Shown here: positions 30,307 to 40,964 of the stretch, in pieces | Layout: every line of letters starts with the position of its first letter | Position numbering within the stretch: position 1 is the stretch's first letter | Assembly: GCA_900299255.1 (NCBI GenBank) | Contig: OMJB01000035.1 | Location: 1 to 64,000, forward strand | Direction of reading: 5' to 3' | From: Sphingobacteriales bacterium | GTDB taxonomy: Bacteria; Bacteroidota; Bacteroidia; Chitinophagales; Chitinophagaceae | Length of the DNA stretch: 64,000 nt | Made by a program: the position numbers and the translations under genes | Notes under the pieces: generated by a model | Database searches by the model: none | Told to the model about the DNA's origin: nothing | The model's input: only the letters and a program-made list of their open reading frames with translations

Positions 30307-31446
30307 TTATCCTACAAACATTTCTGCGGCTATGCGGTCTGCAAATAATTTCCCTGCAGGCGTAAGTATGAGTTTGTAACCATCCTGCCGCAGCCAGTTT
30401 TTTTCCTGGAATAAGTGGCTGCTTTTCTCCACCTTTTGTGCTGCACCGGAGTCCCAGGTGCAGCTGATTTTTTCCAGGTCGCAGCCCCACATCGTACGCA
30501 GCGATGTCATGATATATTCATTGAGCTGCTGCACAGGTGTCAACATTTCTTCCTCAAAGGGAAGTTTGCCCTCCCGCAGTATGCTATCAGCATACTTAAT
30601 ATTATTGGCAACATTCCAGCCCCTGGCACTGCCATTGAAAGAATGCGCTGAGGGGCCTATGCCCAAATAAGGTAACCCCCGCCAATAATTAGTATTGTGA
30701 ACGGCGTAATGTCCCGGCAGCGCGAAATTGGAGATTTCGTATTGGTCAAATCCCATTGCAGCGGCCCGCTCCATCAGTATTTCAAATTGGCCGGCAGATT
30801 GTTCAGGATCAACCGGTGCAGATTTCTTCTTTGCGATGGCGTGGTATAATGCGGTTTTTTCCTCTACGGTAAGTGCATAGGATGAAAAGTGTGGAATGCC
30901 CAGTTCTTTGATTTTTGCAATATTTTCTTTCCATGCAGTATCTGTAAGCCCGGGTGTGCCGTAAATAAGGTCAATGGTTATATTTGTGAACCCGGCATCC
31001 TGAACCGCTTTGATCGCATAATCTGCCTGGCTGGCATTGTGTGCACGGTTCATGTAAACGAGGTCTTCGTCTCTGAATGATTGAACTCCGATACTAAACC
31101 GGTTGACAGGGGTGTGCCGTAGCGGCCTGATATAATCCCTGGCCAGGTCGTCAGGATTTGCTTCCAGTGTAAATTCTACTACACTTTCAGCTTTGTAGTA
31201 TTTCTGAATAGTATCGTAAATCTGTTTTATCTCATCAGCCGATAACAAAGAAGGTGTACCCCCACCCAGGTAAATTGTTCCGACAGACGAATCAGCCAGA
31301 TAATCCCTGCGCATTTCGAGTTCTTTCAGAATCGCCGCAAACACTTCGCCCTTGTATTTGAGCGAAGTAGAAAAATGAAAGTTGCAGTATGCACACGCTT
31401 GCTTGCAAAATGGAATATGTATATATATTCCTCCGGTTTTTTCCAT
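30307..31446 (-). CDS. hemW: Radical SAM heme chaperone HemW-like
   Basis: GGIYIHIPFCKQACAYCNFHFST (CxxxCxxC), GGGTPSLL, NRFSIGVQSF; GLPYLGIGPSAHSF. Confidence 0.88.
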   Translation of the reverse strand: MEKTGGIYIHIPFCKQACAYCNFHFSTSLKYKGEVFAAILKELEMRRDYLADSSVGTIYLGGGTPSLLSADEIKQIYDTIQKYYKAESVVEFTLEANPDDLARDYIRPLRHTPVNRFSIGVQSFRDEDLVYMNRAHNASQADYAIKAVQDAGFTNITIDLIYGTPGLTDTAWKENIAKIKELGIPHFSSYALTVEEKTALYHAIAKKKSAPVDPEQSAGQFEILMERAAAMGFDQYEISNFALPGHYAVHNTNYWRGLPYLGIGPSAHSFNGSARGWNVANNIKYADSILREGKLPFEEEMLTPVQQLNEYIMTSLRTMWGCDLEKISCTWDSGAAQKVEKSSHLFQEKNWLRQDGYKLILTPAGKLFADRIAAEMFVG

Positions 31447-31651
31447 TTTCTGCTGATCTGAGGCCCTTTCGTGCATATTGTAAAGGTATAGCAAACTTCG
31501 TTTCTGCCTGTTTTGTATATTAATTATTTGTCTTTGTCTAAATTTTAACAGCTTTTATTGCCTCCGTTTCGAAACTATACACTACTTTTACAACCCCGTA
31601 ACATATTTTTTTACAGTCGATGTTAATTATAGGTGCGGAAAACGAAATTTT

Positions 31652-32158
31652 ATGTTAGTGCTAAAAAGAATATTAATCAGGAAATTACTTGTAGCGGTGC
31701 TGCTGGGTATGATGTTCTCCGCAAATGCGCAGAACAAAACCTACATCGCCAATCACAAGCTTATTGCTGCGCTGCTCGGTGAGTCGTACGGCATTCCTGC
31801 TCCATTGATTCTGGCGGTAGCTACCATCGAATCATCGGGAGGAAAGGGGCCTGCTGCAAAAGTGCTGAACAACCACTTCGGAATTGAGGGTGAAAACGAA
31901 TATGTGAACAAGAAAGGGCACTCAAGCCGTTATAAGCAGTATGCCAATGAGTGGGCGTCTTATCTTGACTTTTGCCAGTTGCTGACGCGCAAGCGTTTTT
32001 ACAATAAACTCAAAGGCAATCCGAACCCCAAAGCCTGGGTGCATGCCATGAGTCTGGCACACTACTCTGAAATTCCGGAGGAGTGGGAAAACAAAGTACT
32101 GAGCGTGCTGGCAACTATCAAGATGCCTAAAAGCTCGTTTTTTGCTTCCGTTAAATAA
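31652..32158 (+). CDS. Glucosaminidase-domain peptidoglycan hydrolase
   Basis: YGIPAPLILAVATIESSGGKGPAAKVLNNHFGI...YANEWASYLDFCQLLTRKRFYNKL. Confidence 0.8.
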   Translation: MLVLKRILIRKLLVAVLLGMMFSANAQNKTYIANHKLIAALLGESYGIPAPLILAVATIESSGGKGPAAKVLNNHFGIEGENEYVNKKGHSSRYKQYANEWASYLDFCQLLTRKRFYNKLKGNPNPKAWVHAMSLAHYSEIPEEWENKVLSVLATIKMPKSSFFASVK

Positions 32159-32209
32159 TTCCATTTCATACTGCGGCGTTTGCTAAGTAACCAGAAGCGG
32201 CTTAACAGA

Positions 32210-33286
32210 TTACTTATTTCTTTTGGCCCGTTCATACTGAACGGGCCATCCCATTTCAGTGAAGCCTAGTTCTCGTGCGGCTCTAAGTGGAAAATTGGGG
32301 TCGCGCAGCAGTTCTCTGGCCATAAAAACCAGGTCTGCCTGCCCTTTGGTTAAAATAGCTTCAGCCTGCTCTGCTGTTACAATTATCCCCACTGCCCCAG
32401 TAAGAATTCCCGCTCCCCGAACTGCCGCCGCAAAGGGTACCTGGTAGTCTGGCTTTGCTGGTATCTTTACATTTGCTGCTACGCCTCCTGAAGAGCAATC
32501 CATCAGGTCTACGCCTAGGCCTTTAACAATGCCTGCCAGGCGTACAGAGTCTTCGGTTGTCCAGCCTCCTTCTGTCCAGTCGGTAGCTGATATCCTTAAA
32601 AACAATGGTAATTCTTCAGGCCAGACACTTCTTATCCCATTAATTATCTTCAGCAGAAAACGAATGCGGTTCTCAAAGCTGCCGCCATACTCATCTGTTC
32701 TTCTATTACTGAGGGGCGATGTAAACTGATTGATCAGATAGCCGTGAGCGGCATGAATCTCAATAATTTTAAATCCGGCATCCAAAGACCGTTTCGCTGC
32801 TGCTTTAAAGTCAGCAACAATAGCGGCAATTTCTTCCGTGCTTAATTCAAGCGGTGTATTGCCTGTATCGGTAAAAGGAATGGGGCTGGGGGCCACAGTT
32901 TGCCAGCCGCCTTCTTGTGCTGGAATATAATGATCGCCTTTCCACGGAGGTGTAACGCTCGCTTTTCGGCCGGCATGTGCCAGCTGAATACCCGGAACAC
33001 TGCCCTGTGCGGTAATAAAATCAGTGATTTTCCTGAGCTGGATAACGTGTTGGTCATTCCATATGCCGAGGTCGGCAGGCGAAATCCTACCCAATGGGTT
33101 TACAGCAACTGCCTCAGTAAATACCAGGCCGGCACCGCCTACGGCCCTGCTACCCAGGTGCACCATGTGCCAGTCATTAGCAAACCCATCTGTACCGGAG
33201 TACTGACACATAGGTGAAACCACTAGCCGGTTTTTGAGTGTTACCGAACGTATGGTAAGCGGGGTGAAAAGAAGCGGGGCAGCCAT
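32210..33286 (-). CDS. NADH:flavin oxidoreductase (Old Yellow Enzyme, YqjM/NamA-like)
   Basis: FTPLTIRSVTLKNRLVVSPMCQYS, IQLAHAGRKAS, IEIHAAHGYLINQFTSPLSNRRTDEYGGSFENRIRF. Confidence 0.93.
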   Translation of the reverse strand: MAAPLLFTPLTIRSVTLKNRLVVSPMCQYSGTDGFANDWHMVHLGSRAVGGAGLVFTEAVAVNPLGRISPADLGIWNDQHVIQLRKITDFITAQGSVPGIQLAHAGRKASVTPPWKGDHYIPAQEGGWQTVAPSPIPFTDTGNTPLELSTEEIAAIVADFKAAAKRSLDAGFKIIEIHAAHGYLINQFTSPLSNRRTDEYGGSFENRIRFLLKIINGIRSVWPEELPLFLRISATDWTEGGWTTEDSVRLAGIVKGLGVDLMDCSSGGVAANVKIPAKPDYQVPFAAAVRGAGILTGAVGIIVTAEQAEAILTKGQADLVFMARELLRDPNFPLRAARELGFTEMGWPVQYERAKRNK

Positions 33287-34053
33287 CAGAGTTTATAATT
33301 AAGAAAGATTGCTTCGTTTTTGGTAGAAGAGGGGTCGAAGTCCACGCTGAATTCGTTGTTTTGTGTTGTTCGTTGAATAACACCTGCAATATGCAGTAAG
33401 TTTTTCTGTTTGTCGGTTGTGGCAAACATAAAACCATAGGGTATAAACTGGTTGATCTCTCCAAGCCCGGGTTCTGCCTTCTTAATCTTATTGATCAGCT
33501 CGCTTTTTTTATAGGTGATAATATTAGTCTGGTCATTGAGGAGCGGGGCAATATCATCATATTTTTTATCCTTAAGCAGCCCCACTATTTTTATCACTAC
33601 CTCCATTCTGGCCAGTACCATATCCAGCTTATCGGTTTCGTAGGTTCTTTCTGCTTTCTGGCCTGAGCCAAAATTAACCACTGTGCGGATCTCACTATAG
33701 CTGGTTCTTTCTTCCTGTAGAGCGCTGTACAGCAAGATAGAAATATTTGCAACGCTGAGTTCAGCTATCTGCATAGAGCTATCGAGCGCACCGCTTTTGC
33801 TTACTTCTATTTTAAAATATTTCTGCGACCCGGATGCAAGCCCCTTTGAGCAGGAAACAGACCCGCCATAAAACCCGGTAATCTGGTTTATGCCATTTTG
33901 TTCATTTGCAGTAAGCCCATTAGCACCCTGACCAGCTGGTGCTGGCGAGGTAATGCCCGTTTGCGACGATTCCTTTTTCTTATTTTTTTCGCTGCCACCA
34001 CCACAGGAGGCCAAAGTAACAGTAAGTATAACCAGAGCTAAAACCCGTTTCAT
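33286..34053 (-). CDS. Hypothetical lipoprotein
   Basis: VILTVTLASCGGGSEKNKKK lipobox; stop overlaps downstream start (TGATG). Confidence 0.6.
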   Translation of the reverse strand: MKRVLALVILTVTLASCGGGSEKNKKKESSQTGITSPAPAGQGANGLTANEQNGINQITGFYGGSVSCSKGLASGSQKYFKIEVSKSGALDSSMQIAELSVANISILLYSALQEERTSYSEIRTVVNFGSGQKAERTYETDKLDMVLARMEVVIKIVGLLKDKKYDDIAPLLNDQTNIITYKKSELINKIKKAEPGLGEINQFIPYGFMFATTDKQKNLLHIAGVIQRTTQNNEFSVDFDPSSTKNEAIFLNYKL

Positions 34054-34272
34054 CCGTTTTTCTGCAAATATAATTCAATAATATGGGTGTGCAGAGTGAA
34101 TCAGAGAGGAACAATAGTTGCCTGAAAAAACAGAGCGTTAGCGTTTTCCACATGTTTAGGTGTGCAGGTTCTTATAAATTAAGCAATATTTAGATTTCGG
34201 TTGCGCTGGCATTCCTTTATGTGAAAGTGACTAATTACTTTTGAATATTATTACAGGCTAAACAAACGATAA

Positions 34273-35775
34273 TTGGGTTCACTAAAAAAACTGGCCGGAC
34301 AAACTGCGTGGTACGGTGTCAGCAATATTGCGGCAAGGTTGCTGACTTTTCTGCTAACGCCATATCTAACAAATATGCTCACCGGTGAAAAAGGGCATAT
34401 AGTATACGGACAGTATGGTTACTTGTATTCAGTTTTTCCTATCATGAACGTGGTATATACCTACGGTATGGAAACTTCGTTCTTTAGGTTCAGCATGACG
34501 GAAGACCGAACAAAATTGTACCGGACTCAGGTAACCTCCATGCTTTTTTCAACTCTTATATTTTCCTTACTGCTTTGGATATTTCGCTCGCCATTATCTG
34601 TTTTTGCAGAGATCAAGGACCATGTGGAATATGTGGGCTGGTGCGCTGTGATTATTGGACTGGATGCGCTTTCGGCCCTGCCCTACGCCCGACTGAGGAA
34701 AGACAATCGCCCACGGAAGTATGCTGCTACCAAAGTGGCTGGAATAATTGTGTTTGTATTTACAATCGTATTTCTGTTCAGTTTTGGCAGTGGTTTTACA
34801 AGGGGCAATGAAAACAGTGCTTTCGCGCGGTGGTATCATTGTCATTGGGGCCTTGGTTTTATATTGTTTGCCAATATTCTACAGGCAATTGTAACGCTGG
34901 CTTTGCTGTTCGGAGAACTGAAAGATTTCCGTCCGACGTTTGATAAGGCTATTTTCAGAAAGGTGATTACCTATGGCTACCCCATACTCATTGCCGGGTT
35001 TGCAGGACAGATCAACGATTCGCTGAACAGGGTTATGTTCCTGCATTTGTACCCCGGGCCGTCAAATAATTCGCTGAGCCTGCTGGCATATTATACGGCA
35101 GCACTGCGGTTGGCTATACTGATTAATCTGGTGATACAGGCATTCAGGCTGGCTGCTGAGCCATTCTTTTTCTCAATAGCCAGGGAAGGCAATGCCAAAG
35201 ATACATATGCAAGAGTTATGAAGTGGTTTGTGATATTGCTTGCACTCATGTTTCTGAATGTAATGCTGTACCTTGATATCTGGAAGCACTTTGTAAACCA
35301 TGAATACTGGCGAGCCCTGGACATAGTGCCGGTACTGCTGTTCTCCTATTTGCTGCTGGGTGTTTATTACAATCTCACCGTATGGTATAAGCTTACAGAC
35401 AAGACACATTACGGAACATACATCATGGTTATCGGATCAGTAGTAACCATATTATTCAACTGGTTTCTGATACCTGTGTGGGGTTATTACGCCTGCGCAT
35501 GGGGTACTTTGCTATGCTATGGTGTAATGATGTCGCTTTCTTATTACTGGGGGCAGAAGTACTATCCCATACCATATGACGTTCCAAAACTATTGAAGTA
35601 CATCGGGCTGATGCTGGTGGTGTTTGCAGTCAATTTTGGTGTATGCCGGGTTATTGATGGCGTAGTGCTGCACCTTTTGTCTGGCACGGTTTTGTTTGCA
35701 GCTTACCTGTTATACATATACCGCACAGAGCGGGAAGAGTTAAAAGGATTCCCCGTGATAGGGAAATACATGTAA
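34273..35775 (+). CDS. Polysaccharide flippase / oligosaccharide translocase (MOP superfamily), TTG start
   Basis: GSLKKLAGQTAWYGVSNIAARLLTFLLTPYLT; polytopic, MOP/Wzx-like; first codon is TTG. Confidence 0.8.
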   Translation: MGSLKKLAGQTAWYGVSNIAARLLTFLLTPYLTNMLTGEKGHIVYGQYGYLYSVFPIMNVVYTYGMETSFFRFSMTEDRTKLYRTQVTSMLFSTLIFSLLLWIFRSPLSVFAEIKDHVEYVGWCAVIIGLDALSALPYARLRKDNRPRKYAATKVAGIIVFVFTIVFLFSFGSGFTRGNENSAFARWYHCHWGLGFILFANILQAIVTLALLFGELKDFRPTFDKAIFRKVITYGYPILIAGFAGQINDSLNRVMFLHLYPGPSNNSLSLLAYYTAALRLAILINLVIQAFRLAAEPFFFSIAREGNAKDTYARVMKWFVILLALMFLNVMLYLDIWKHFVNHEYWRALDIVPVLLFSYLLLGVYYNLTVWYKLTDKTHYGTYIMVIGSVVTILFNWFLIPVWGYYACAWGTLLCYGVMMSLSYYWGQKYYPIPYDVPKLLKYIGLMLVVFAVNFGVCRVIDGVVLHLLSGTVLFAAYLLYIYRTEREELKGFPVIGKYM

Positions 35776-35791
35776 AGGCAATACTTAAAAA

Positions 35792-35834
35792 AGAACCACC
35801 CTGCCTGCATAATGGATGCAGGCAGGGTGGTTCT
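35792..35834. terminator. Bidirectional Rho-independent terminator between convergent genes
   Basis: Perfect 19-bp stem AGAACCACCCTGCCTGCAT / ATGCAGGCAGGGTGGTTCT, loop AATGG; A-rich on left flank. Confidence 0.85.
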
Positions 35835-35869
35835 GTATTATCAGCAAGGCTGTTCAGCCAAAGGGTGCA

Positions 35870-37561
35870 TTAGCTGAGCCCTTCTATCTGGCCATTTACA
35901 AGTTTAATGTGCAGTGCCTGAGGATCTTTCGGCAGCCCAGGCATACGCATAATCTCACCTGCTACAGCTACAATAAATCCGGCACCGGCATTGATCACCA
36001 GGTCGCGGATGTTGATTGTGAAACCAGTAGGTGCACATATTTTTTTCTCATCGTCAGAGAAAGAATATTGTGTTTTGGCAATGCAGATGGGCAACTGTCC
36101 CCAGCCATTGGCTTCAAACTGTTTTAGTTTGTTTTGTGCAGGGCCACTGAATGTGACTTCGCTTGCACGGTATATCTTTTTCGCTATTTTCTCAATTTTC
36201 TGCCTGATAGGGTCAGTCAGGTCATAAGTGAAATTGATGTCCTGAGAAGGATGATGCTCAATAAGGCTCACCACCTTCTGAGCCAGGTCAGCAGCACCTG
36301 CTCCGCCCTTTGCAAATCCGTTATTGATAGCAAATACCACGCCCTGCTGTTCGCAGAAGTTTTCAAGGTGGCCAACTTCTTTGTCGGTATCGTGTTTGAA
36401 ACGGTTGAAAGAAACTACCACACTCTGGCCGAAGTTCTTCATGTTCTCTATATGGCGCTGCAGGTTGGGCAGGCCGGCAATAAGTGCTTCCATGTTAGGT
36501 TTGGTAATCTCTTTTGCATCTACTCCGCCATGCAGTTTCAGTGCGGCAGTTGTAGCCACAATAACTGTAGCCTTAGGCCTTAAGCCCGAAAGCCGGCATT
36601 TGATGTCGAGGAACTTCTCAGCACCCAGGTCACTTCCGAATCCGGATTCTGTTACAACATAATCATTAGTACTCATGGCCATTTTTGTAGCCAGTACGGT
36701 ATTACAGCCATGTGCTATATTGGCAAAAGGCCCGCCATGTACAAATGCTGTTGTTTGCTCTGTGGTTTGCACCAGGTTGGGCAACAGTGCATCCTTCAGC
36801 AGCACAGTGATTGCCTCAGCCACACCCAGGTCTTTTACGGTAAATGGCTTTTTATCGCTGGTATATCCCAGTACTATGCGCTCAATTCTTGCCTGTAGGT
36901 CATTTACATCTGTTGCCAGGCAAAACAGGGCCATAATCTCTGAAGCTGGTGTAATATCAAATCCTGCTTCTGTTGGCAGGCCGTTTGCTGTTCCACCCAG
37001 GCCAGTAACAATATTTCTTAGTGAACGGTCATTCACATCTGCTACGCGCCTCCATACTATACGATCCAGTGCATTTGCTGTATTTCTGTTCTGGTATTGA
37101 TAGTTATCCAGCAATGCGGAGATCATGTTGTTGGCACATGTGATAGCATGAAAATCACCAGTGAAATGAAGATTGATATCTTCCATTGGCAACACCTGCG
37201 AATAACCACCGCCAGCAGCACCACCCTTCATACCAAAACATGGGCCAAGGCTGGGCTCACGCAGTGCCACCGCAGCTTTTTTGCCTATATGGTTAAGCCC
37301 CAATGATAAAGCTACGCTGGTTACTGTTTTACCAACACCTGCTTTATTGGGAGTGATAGCAGTAACAAGAATCAGGTTGCTGTTCTTTATTTTATTTTCA
37401 TCAAGATAGGTCAGCGGCACCTTTGCTTTATATTTCCCATAGGGGATAATATCATCGGCATTGATTCCGATTTTTGATGCTATCTCTGAAATCGGTTTTA
37501 ATACTGTAGACCTCGATATCTCAATATCTGAAGGAAATGGTTGGTTCGGTGTATCTGCCAT
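35870..37561 (-). CDS. fhs: Formate--tetrahydrofolate ligase
   Basis: [74 protein letters not shown]; likely start at 37561. Confidence 0.95.
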   Translation of the reverse strand: MADTPNQPFPSDIEISRSTVLKPISEIASKIGINADDIIPYGKYKAKVPLTYLDENKIKNSNLILVTAITPNKAGVGKTVTSVALSLGLNHIGKKAAVALREPSLGPCFGMKGGAAGGGYSQVLPMEDINLHFTGDFHAITCANNMISALLDNYQYQNRNTANALDRIVWRRVADVNDRSLRNIVTGLGGTANGLPTEAGFDITPASEIMALFCLATDVNDLQARIERIVLGYTSDKKPFTVKDLGVAEAITVLLKDALLPNLVQTTEQTTAFVHGGPFANIAHGCNTVLATKMAMSTNDYVVTESGFGSDLGAEKFLDIKCRLSGLRPKATVIVATTAALKLHGGVDAKEITKPNMEALIAGLPNLQRHIENMKNFGQSVVVSFNRFKHDTDKEVGHLENFCEQQGVVFAINNGFAKGGAGAADLAQKVVSLIEHHPSQDINFTYDLTDPIRQKIEKIAKKIYRASEVTFSGPAQNKLKQFEANGWGQLPICIAKTQYSFSDDEKKICAPTGFTINIRDLVINAGAGFIVAVAGEIMRMPGLPKDPQALHIKLVNGQIEGLS

Positions 37562-37750
37562 AATTTTTTTGATTGATGAAGAATGAAAATCCGGTTCCAA
37601 ATATAATAAAAAGGATCTTGTTTATACTATACAAAACGTCAGCTGCAGCAAAGGAAACAGAGAATAAAGTCGATCTTATTAAAATAATTGTATTGTATAT
37701 CGCGATCAGGAAGAGCGTGTTTGTTGAACAGGAATTATGCCGCAAAAAAA

Positions 37751-37776
37751 ATCCCTGACTGTGTGCAGCCAGGGAT
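37751..37776 (-). terminator. Rho-independent terminator after 37800..40091
   Basis: ATCCCTG...CAGGGAT stem with inner CTG-TGTG-CAG; minus-strand poly-T from A-run 37744-37751. Confidence 0.75.
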
Positions 37777-37799
37777 ATCTCAAAGAGTTTTTTTGTTTC

Positions 37800-40091
37800 T
37801 TATCTGTTTATAATCACCTTCTGGTAAACATTTCCTTTGGCAGTGACTACTACAGCATAATACATGCCAGCAGCCAGTGTTTCGGGCAATCTGATATAGG
37901 AATGAGATATAGGGCTTGTAAACACTTCCTGACCATATAGGTTAGTTAGCCTGAGTATGTCTGTACTTTCGGCACCATCTACCTGCAGATAATCTTTAGC
38001 GGGGTTAGGTATAATAGTAATCTGAGGTAACTGCTGATTTTGTGCTTCGAGCGCTGTGCCTACTACAACAGAAGTGCAGAAAGTATCAGTACAAACCATA
38101 CCGTTCCTCCGGTGTGATGTTACATACAGGCAGGCAGTGTAGAAACCAGACGCTGTATACAGGTGTGTGCCGGGGTTCTGGAAAGTGGAAGTGTCGTTAG
38201 TGCCTGAAGCAGGGTTGCCAAAGTGCCACAGATAAGACAGTGTATCTCCAAAGGCAGACTGTGTTGTATTTGTAAATGATACATTGAGGCCCGTCACAAC
38301 AGCATGGGTAAAATTGGCATTGAGATTGCCGCAGGGCCCATTGTTCAGCGCGAGGTCACTGACCAGAATGGCACCTGCTGTTGATTGGTTGAATTTAAAC
38401 CTGATGTGGCGTATCTTGGCGAGGTTTACTCCGCTAAAATCACTGAGCGGGATTCGAATCGTATTGAACACTTCTTTTGGCAGGTCGCCAGATGTAGTGC
38501 CCGGCTGGTAAAATAATGAATGAGTGTATGACCCTGCGGGGCGGCTGCTCATGTTACCGGCGGAGTCGATCAGCTGCACAGAAAAGTTAAGCGCAGGGCC
38601 GCTGCTGGTTTCTGTAAAATTCTCACAAGACCTGAATGAGATGCTTTCAAAATTTGTGAAATTCTGATTGGCTGGAGGGATATCGTTTTGATAAACCCCG
38701 TTTGTGTCCACCCATTTTATTCTCATTTGCCCGAGCCCTTTAATGGATGTGGTTCCGCGGTGGGGCAACTGTGCATTCGCCGGGCCCGCATCGCACACCG
38801 CCATAGAAAGCCCGCCGCCGCAGATAGTTGGCGAAGTAAGCGATGTGGTGGTAACGCTGCCACTGAGGTTGTTTACAGAGAAATTGTAGGTGCTGTCTGT
38901 TGTGTTAATGTCCAGCCTGTCTGTTTTACCAGCATGGTACGAAACAAAAATTTTCGATGAATCAATTACCGCAGATGCCGGAGGAACAACGTTTTTGGTG
39001 GTCAGGATAGGTTCAAAAATCGTTTCGTGCCCCAGATAGTACCTGTAGAAAGCCGCTGCATATGTATTGTACACTGCTTTTTGAGTAATAGAATCAAGCC
39101 TGCCAGTACCAGTAGAGCTGGCGCCGCAATACGCAGAAGTGGCAGTGCCGGTGTACAACCAGTCGTCAGCACCACCAGCAATCCATGAACCGGGTGTCCA
39201 TACTGTATTGAAATAGTTGTGGTTGGCGCCCATAACCAGAATGCAGTGCTTGGGTGTTTCGTCGGTTGTGTCCTTATACCGGGAGTCGTCGTAATAATGT
39301 ACTCCCTGCAGGTCAGATACATCGCCGTCGCAATAAGGCGCAATATTGAGCAGTGCAGTTTTGTTAAGCACGTGCCTGTAGAAATCTACCGGTGCGAGCG
39401 TAAGCACCGCTTTTATGCCATATGGGCTGCCCAGAGACCTGTTGTATTCTGCATTGTACACAACGCCTTCACCACCGCGCGAATGCCCCATGGTACCTAT
39501 GTTCTGCATATCCAGAGCCCCAACAAACAAATGCCCGAAAGGGCCTGTTGTATCAGTCGTAGTCCATCCGTGCCACAGGTCCATATGCCACTGCACCAGG
39601 CGGCCCCTCGCAGTCATGCCGTTGTCTGAGGATGCTCCTGATACACCGTCCCAGCCATTGATGGCATTTGCAGAAACGGAAATTACTATGTAGCCATGGC
39701 TGGCCATTACACGTGCTGCATAATCATATCCTTCGTAGCTGAGGATGGGCAGGCGTCCCGAAGGGCAGGGCCAGGTTGAACTGGTTGCAAGTGTAGATGT
39801 GTTATAACAAGTGCTATGCCTGCCATGCAGCCAAAACAGCACCGGATAAGGGCCTCCGCTTAGGTCAGACGGATAATGTACCGACCCTCTGCACTCCATT
39901 GCGTGAGTGAGGTACGGGGGTATTGCAGCAAAGTAAGAATCCCCCAGGTCGTACTGGGCTTTGACCACGCTGTGGGTACCCATTAACCCCGGATCGGGGG
40001 CCTGAGCCATAGACATGTAGCAGTTATTAAAAAGGATCACGAATAAGAACAGTATTGCTTTCTTACCCGTTGCCGGAATAGTGTAATTCAT
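37800..40091 (-). CDS. Secreted alpha/beta hydrolase-like protein with PKD domain and T9SS type A C-terminal domain
   Basis: YPVLFWLHGRHSTC, TMGHSRGGEG (GxSxG); PKD-like SYLWHFGNPASG; C-terminus IIPNPAKDYLQVDG...NLYGQEVF...LAAGMYYAVVVTAKGNVYQKVIINR. Confidence 0.8.
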   Translation of the reverse strand: MNYTIPATGKKAILFLFVILFNNCYMSMAQAPDPGLMGTHSVVKAQYDLGDSYFAAIPPYLTHAMECRGSVHYPSDLSGGPYPVLFWLHGRHSTCYNTSTLATSSTWPCPSGRLPILSYEGYDYAARVMASHGYIVISVSANAINGWDGVSGASSDNGMTARGRLVQWHMDLWHGWTTTDTTGPFGHLFVGALDMQNIGTMGHSRGGEGVVYNAEYNRSLGSPYGIKAVLTLAPVDFYRHVLNKTALLNIAPYCDGDVSDLQGVHYYDDSRYKDTTDETPKHCILVMGANHNYFNTVWTPGSWIAGGADDWLYTGTATSAYCGASSTGTGRLDSITQKAVYNTYAAAFYRYYLGHETIFEPILTTKNVVPPASAVIDSSKIFVSYHAGKTDRLDINTTDSTYNFSVNNLSGSVTTTSLTSPTICGGGLSMAVCDAGPANAQLPHRGTTSIKGLGQMRIKWVDTNGVYQNDIPPANQNFTNFESISFRSCENFTETSSGPALNFSVQLIDSAGNMSSRPAGSYTHSLFYQPGTTSGDLPKEVFNTIRIPLSDFSGVNLAKIRHIRFKFNQSTAGAILVSDLALNNGPCGNLNANFTHAVVTGLNVSFTNTTQSAFGDTLSYLWHFGNPASGTNDTSTFQNPGTHLYTASGFYTACLYVTSHRRNGMVCTDTFCTSVVVGTALEAQNQQLPQITIIPNPAKDYLQVDGAESTDILRLTNLYGQEVFTSPISHSYIRLPETLAAGMYYAVVVTAKGNVYQKVIINR

Positions 40092-40159
40092 GAGATTTCA
40101 ATTAAATATTGTTATAAATTAATCATGCTGGCTGCTGCAATACAGGCCTGCACGTAGTG

Positions 40160-40570
40160 TTATTTAGTCAGTAATGCGCTGCTGAACTTTCCCATACTCC
40201 AGCATTTTATACTGCCAGCGGCATAAGATTCAATATCCATGTTGTCAATGTCGAGGTCGCCATAGGAGAAATACATATTTGCACCTTCGCTGAGCGAATT
40301 GAATTCCTGCTCAGTTATGAGAAAGGAAATGGTTCGGTTATTTTCCACACCGGGTACTTCGCTACGTACAAAAGCTGTTTTGCCGATATACAGCACATAG
40401 CGGTTATCTGCAAAAATCAGTGGCTTTGAAGATGTCAGTGTAAATAGTATGGTGTGATCTTTTTGCTTAAAAGACGTTATTTCTGTTTTCGCCTTTTCCT
40501 GCGCTGAAAGGTTACCGTTAGATAGCACAATTAGCACTGCACCAACAATTAGAGTAAGTATTTCCCTCAT
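40160..40570 (-). CDS. Small secreted protein of unknown function (paralog A)
   Basis: Signal peptide; TLTSSKPLIFADNRYVLYIGKTAFVR...RTISFLITEQEF...GANMYFSYGDLD..IKCWSMGKFSSALLTK. Confidence 0.65.
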   Translation of the reverse strand: MREILTLIVGAVLIVLSNGNLSAQEKAKTEITSFKQKDHTILFTLTSSKPLIFADNRYVLYIGKTAFVRSEVPGVENNRTISFLITEQEFNSLSEGANMYFSYGDLDIDNMDIESYAAGSIKCWSMGKFSSALLTK

Positions 40571-40964
40571 ATTTTTAAATTCAGTAAATCAAATGTAATT
40601 AAAATTATCTTCCTATTGGTGTATCTGAAGTAAAATGACCGCAAATACTCCGCATGATATAATTCATGGTTAATATTTTGCTGTCAAACAGAATAGAAAC
40701 ACCGGGAAACGATTTTTTGGAAGTCAGTATCGCACCTATTAATGATCATTTTCCTCTACTGATTTCAGTTTAAAGTAGTTGCCATTGTATGGTACCTTTC
40801 CGTTGGAAGTATTTTCGGTAGGAGTAGGGTGAATTGATTAGCGGGTTCGAGAAAGTTGATGAGATTCAGCACATCTGTTTACCTTGTACACTCATACAAG
40901 CAATCTTTCGCAGGTCGACCATATACCTTTTCGGTATTGAAGTTCTTAAGAGAGATTTATCTGG

